Shown here in pieces: positions 6,774-9,315 of a DNA stretch of 9,315 nt. A model generated the notes under the pieces. The model was not told the DNA's origin. It searched no databases and saw only the letters and a list, made by a program, of their open reading frames with translations. The stretch's first letter is position 1; every line of letters starts with the position of its first letter. The DNA is from an uncultured Pseudomonadota bacterium (GTDB lineage Bacteria; Bdellovibrionota_B; Oligoflexia; Oligoflexales; CAILAO01), in assembly GCA_903832105.1 (NCBI GenBank), contig CAILAO010000061.1, forward strand, positions 1-9,315. Direction: 5' to 3'. The position numbers were made by a program, and so were the translations under genes.

Positions 6774-6977
6774 GTGATTCTTTTAACTAAATTGGATAAC
6801 ACCAAGATTCTTCTTAATTTAGAGGTCGTAAAATACATTGAATCTGTCCCAGACACTCTCATCATTTTTATCAACGGGGACAGCTTGATCGTCCGCGAGT
6901 CGCTAGAAGAAGTCGAGGCTCGCGTGGTAGAATTAAAGAGGAAAATACTCGAAAACGCTGATCAAAGTTCAAAGTAA
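6774..6977 (+). CDS. flbD: Flagellar protein FlbD
   Basis: A 67-residue protein matching the small FlbD (SwrD-like) family found next to motA/motB or fli genes in many bacteria. It begins MILLTKLDNTKILLN, continues with the family core VVKYIESVPDTLIIFINGDS and ends with a charged helix (VRESLEEVEARVVELKRKI). In Bacillus the SwrD homologue raises stator torque; its mode of action is not settled. The start is GTG at 6774, with GAGGA (6765-6769) only 4 bases upstream, so the spacing is short. It is separated by 21 bases from motA and is almost certainly co-transcribed with it. Confidence 0.85.
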   Translation: MILLTKLDNTKILLNLEVVKYIESVPDTLIIFINGDSLIVRESLEEVEARVVELKRKILENADQSSK

Positions 6978-6998
6978 GCTGACGGAAGGAACTATCGT

Positions 6999-7760
6999 AT
7001 GGATATTATGAGTATCATTGGCCCAACGATGGCGATTGGATTAATTGTCTTTGGCTTTCTTATTGAAGGTGGTCATATCGGAGCCTTGCTGCAGTTTACT
7101 GCGGCCATGATTGTGTTCGGGGGGGCTTTTGGCGCTATGTTTGTCGCTTGCCCCCTTGCCGATGTCATTTTCTCGTTCAAGGGAATTGGCATCTGGCTTA
7201 AGAATTCGTCCTTTAACCCCGACGAGATCATTGCCGATATCATTGATTTGGCGCAAACGGCACGGAAAGAGTCGATTCTGGCGCTTGAAAAGAAGCGTGA
7301 GGCGATCAAGTTCGAACCTCTTAAAAAAGCTATCCGACTGGCGGTTGATGGTACCGATCCTAATATTATTAAAAGCACCCTTGAAACAGAGCAAGAAATC
7401 ACATTCGAAGAACAAGAGGTTGCCGCTAAGTTTTGGGAAGACATCGGCGGCATTTGCCCGACAATTGGGATTTTGGGCGCCGTGCTTGGTCTGATCCACG
7501 TTATGGAAAACCTCGATAAGCCGGATCGGATCGGCCCAGGTATCGCCGTGGCCTTTGTTGCGACGCTTTATGGGGTCGGTGCTGCCAACGTCTTATTCAT
7601 TCCGATCGGAAAGAAAATCAAGAGAAAGGCAAAACTGGAAAGTCATGCCAGAACAATGGTGCTTATAGGCGTTGAGGGGATTTTGTCAGGATTAAACCCA
7701 AAGATTATTCAAGAAAAACTATCCATATTCTCTCATTCGCATGGTGCCAGTGAAGAATAG
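6999..7760 (+). CDS. motA: Flagellar motor stator protein MotA
   Basis: A 253-residue inner-membrane protein of the MotA/TolQ/ExbB type. Four membrane helices are visible (about 4-22, 30-50, 152-169, 181-203), with a large cytoplasmic domain between the second and third (about 57-150) that contacts FliG. The conserved PTIGILGAVLGLI block gives the pore proline P154, equivalent to E. coli P173, and the fourth helix carries AFVATLYGVGAAN. Five MotA surround two MotB to form an ion channel that drives flagellar rotation. AAGGA (6986-6990) sits 8 bases before the ATG. The length and motifs resemble the shorter MotA/PomA type found in many non-enteric bacteria. The coupling ion (H+ or Na+) cannot be decided with confidence. 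Confidence 0.95.
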   Translation: MDIMSIIGPTMAIGLIVFGFLIEGGHIGALLQFTAAMIVFGGAFGAMFVACPLADVIFSFKGIGIWLKNSSFNPDEIIADIIDLAQTARKESILALEKKREAIKFEPLKKAIRLAVDGTDPNIIKSTLETEQEITFEEQEVAAKFWEDIGGICPTIGILGAVLGLIHVMENLDKPDRIGPGIAVAFVATLYGVGAANVLFIPIGKKIKRKAKLESHARTMVLIGVEGILSGLNPKIIQEKLSIFSHSHGASEE

Positions 7761-7787
7761 TCAGATTTCTCTGAAATCGGTGGAAAG

Positions 7788-7819
7788 TATGCCGAGAGGG
7801 GCGGAGAGATCTCGGCGTA
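7788..7819 (+). other. Hairpin in the motA-motB intergenic leader
   Basis: TATGCCGAGA (7788-7797) pairs with TCTCGGCGTA (7810-7819): ten pairs, including one U.G, around a 12-base purine-rich loop. No U-run follows, so it is unlikely to be a terminator. It lies 27 bases before the motB start and could affect motB translation or mRNA stability; this is inference. Confidence 0.55.
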
Positions 7820-7846
7820 ACGTGATGAACGGGGCGGAATAGCGCA

Positions 7847-8662
7847 ATGGCAAAACATAAGTGCCCGGAATTTGAAAACCACGAACGATGGCTTATCAGT
7901 TACGCCGACATGTTAACCCTGCTCTTCGCGGTGTTCGTCGTTCTCTACTCCATTTCTATCTCTGGAAAAAAGAAGGAAGATGCATCTCAGGTTGCTGGAT
8001 CTATGCAGGAAGCCTTTAATGCCCCTCTAGAAAGTATTCCGCAAGAACGTCGGGTGGGTCCCGCCGAGAGGGGATTTGGTATATTCGAACACTTTAGAGG
8101 CACGGAACCAAGACCGCACATTCTCGACAAATATCCCGGTCAGAGCCAACTCATCAAGGTCATCGAAGAAGAAATGAAAACCGTGAAACTTAGGCTTGAA
8201 GAAAGGCTCTACGGACCTGAAAAGTTTCGGCAAAAAGAAAAACCCGGTGAGGAACGGATTGTAACCATCCAACGATCTGCCAAAGGCTTTAGCCTAAGGC
8301 TCTTAGCACGGCATTTCTTTGATCCTGGATCTGTGGAAGTTAAACGTGGTGCCCGAAAAGAGCTTGATCAGATCATAGATCTGCTCAAGGATTTGGGACG
8401 TCCTGTCACCATCGAGGGGCATACTGATTCCATGCCCGCCACAGGACCGCATTCGAATTGGGAGATTTCGACCCTCCGGGCAACCAACGTGTTAAGGTAC
8501 ATGATTTCGGAACGTGGCTTTCCCGCAACGAAGCTATCTGCAGTCGGTTACGCTGACCTAAAGCCAATAGCTCATAATGGCACTGCTGCAGGAAGAGCTC
8601 TAAACCGAAGGATCGAAATTCAAGTGCATTACGATCCAGATAATGACGTTGATCCTAAATAG
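7847..8662 (+). CDS. motB: Flagellar motor stator protein MotB
   Basis: A 271-residue protein with one N-terminal membrane helix (about 20-39) and a periplasmic OmpA-like domain. The ERWLISYADMLTLLF segment contains the ion-binding aspartate D21, equivalent to D32 of E. coli MotB. Residues 40-140 form the plug/linker region. The OmpA/MotB domain (about 155-262) shows GHTDS (191-195), the peptidoglycan-contacting N204, W205, E206 and R211 region, and GRALNRRIEI (249-258). It anchors the stator to the cell wall around the motor. The ATG is preceded by GGGGCGGAA (7831-7839). It is 86 bases downstream of motA, longer than usual, with the hairpin at 7788-7819 in between. Confidence 0.95.
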   Translation: MAKHKCPEFENHERWLISYADMLTLLFAVFVVLYSISISGKKKEDASQVAGSMQEAFNAPLESIPQERRVGPAERGFGIFEHFRGTEPRPHILDKYPGQSQLIKVIEEEMKTVKLRLEERLYGPEKFRQKEKPGEERIVTIQRSAKGFSLRLLARHFFDPGSVEVKRGARKELDQIIDLLKDLGRPVTIEGHTDSMPATGPHSNWEISTLRATNVLRYMISERGFPATKLSAVGYADLKPIAHNGTAAGRALNRRIEIQVHYDPDNDVDPK

Positions 8663-8666
8663 ACTC

Positions 8667-8688
8667 TGCTGAAAAAGTGTTTTCAGCA
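8667..8688 (+). terminator. Perfect 9-bp hairpin just after motB, possible weak terminator
   Basis: TGCTGAAAA (8667-8675) and TTTTCAGCA (8680-8688) form a perfect stem with an AGTG loop, five bases after the motB stop. It is followed by AAATCTAAATAA rather than a U-run, so termination, if any, is likely partial. It could instead stabilise the motB 3' end. Confidence 0.35.
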
Positions 8689-8718
8689 AAATCTAAATAA
8701 CCGTCATTAGGAGCTTCG

Positions 8719-9315
8719 ATGTTATCCCTGAAGACTATCGCGAATAGATCGAGATTCATCGCGGCCTTCTTTATCGCACTTTGTTCACCTATTGTTCTAA
8801 CTGCCGCAGATCGAGCCTCAAAAGAGCCTAACAAACCTCTTTACGAATCTTCGTTTAAGGAAATCCTGGCTCGCTATACCTTCGTCGATGATTTTCAACA
8901 AAAAGAAGCCGAGCGCGAGATTTCGGATGAGCTTTTTTGGCGTTATCCGCTCAAAATTCAAAAAATCCCTTTTGATCTTTATCCTTCTTTCGACAAATTA
9001 GAACTAGAGTTTCCCGCAACAAAAGGAAACAGTCGTGCGATCCAGCACCTTAACCGAGGACGCATCCTCTATCTCGAAGGAAAAATCGATGAAGCCCGGA
9101 AAACATGGTTATCGGCCAGGGCACGTTACGGGAAAACCTATGTAGGTCACAGGCGAACCGATTACTTCATAGGATATGCCTATATTAAATTGGCTATCGA
9201 GATGCAACAAACGCAAGGTCTTTCTTGGGATGACCGTAAGATTCGAGGACTCCTTTCGAACGCTTCAACATTTTTAAGTTGGGCATTTGTTATGAAGAAA
9301 GATGAACGTGATGAG
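8719..9315 (+). CDS. Exported protein with TPR-like segment, 3' end outside the window
   Basis: An open frame of 199 codons that continues past the window edge. TTAGGAG (8707-8713) lies 5 bases before the ATG. The N-terminus has a signal peptide (MLSLKTIANRSR, then a hydrophobic core and a likely cleavage near LTAAD, about residue 30). The mature part is rich in charged and aromatic residues. A segment around residues 108-160 (NRGRILYLEGKIDEARKTW and onward) has the helix-turn-helix rhythm and small/aromatic spacing of tetratricopeptide repeats. No enzyme motif is visible. It lies 56 bases after motB in the same direction and may be read from the same transcript, so a link to the motor or envelope is possible but inferred. 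It may be a TPR scaffold or lipoprotein-like partner; the family is not recognised. Confidence 0.7.
   Translation, partial: MLSLKTIANRSRFIAAFFIALCSPIVLTAADRASKEPNKPLYESSFKEILARYTFVDDFQQKEAEREISDELFWRYPLKIQKIPFDLYPSFDKLELEFPATKGNSRAIQHLNRGRILYLEGKIDEARKTWLSARARYGKTYVGHRRTDYFIGYAYIKLAIEMQQTQGLSWDDRKIRGLLSNASTFLSWAFVMKKDERDE

Noticed and set aside
7041..7499. Minus- and plus-strand frames overlapping motA
   Set aside because: They overlap the unambiguous MotA membrane helices and cytoplasmic domain and show no family motif.

Overview
The window reads as chromosomal DNA from a motile Gram-negative bacterium. The flbD-motA-motB order, the long exported alpha-amylase, an exported protein of unknown family and the moderate G+C content would fit a member of the Bdellovibrionota/Oligoflexia or a former deltaproteobacterium. 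That placement is an inference from gene content and style; no marker in the window settles it. Nearly every gene is housekeeping or motility. No phage, CRISPR array, complete insertion sequence or rRNA/tRNA gene was seen.

Left part (1-1020). The first 14 codons of a nucleotide-sugar epimerase/dehydratase-type gene leave the window on the minus strand, behind a good sigma70-like promoter. Upstream of it, also on the minus strand, is slyD, an FKBP-type prolyl isomerase/metallochaperone with a His/Cys tail. Its reading frame continues past the stop codon with more histidines. Between slyD and the next gene lies an 11-G homopolymer.

Centre (1021-5520). A large exported GH13 alpha-amylase with extra Ig-like and CBM48-like domains is followed 18 bases later by a two-CBS-domain protein, probably in the same transcript. 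Converging on them from the minus strand is an envelope protein of unknown family, most likely started at a TTG codon. Between it and prfB lies the frameshifted, truncated remnant of a four-helix-bundle (23S rRNA intervening-sequence protein family) gene, which contains an 18-bp perfect palindrome.

Right part (5521-9315). prfB (release factor 2) on the minus strand carries the classical programmed +1 frameshift site, with an in-frame UGA at codon 25, so its true start is a GTG at 6640 rather than the internal ATG at 6600. Divergent from it is a flagellar cluster: flbD, motA (stator pore), motB (stator plug and peptidoglycan anchor), and then an exported protein with a TPR-like segment that runs off the window. 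A 10-bp hairpin sits in the motA-motB gap and a 9-bp hairpin after motB.

No clearly new multi-gene system is visible. The points most worth checking are the RF2 recoding site, the four-helix-bundle relic, the in-frame His-rich continuation of slyD, the poly-G tract before the amylase, and the two envelope proteins without a recognised family.
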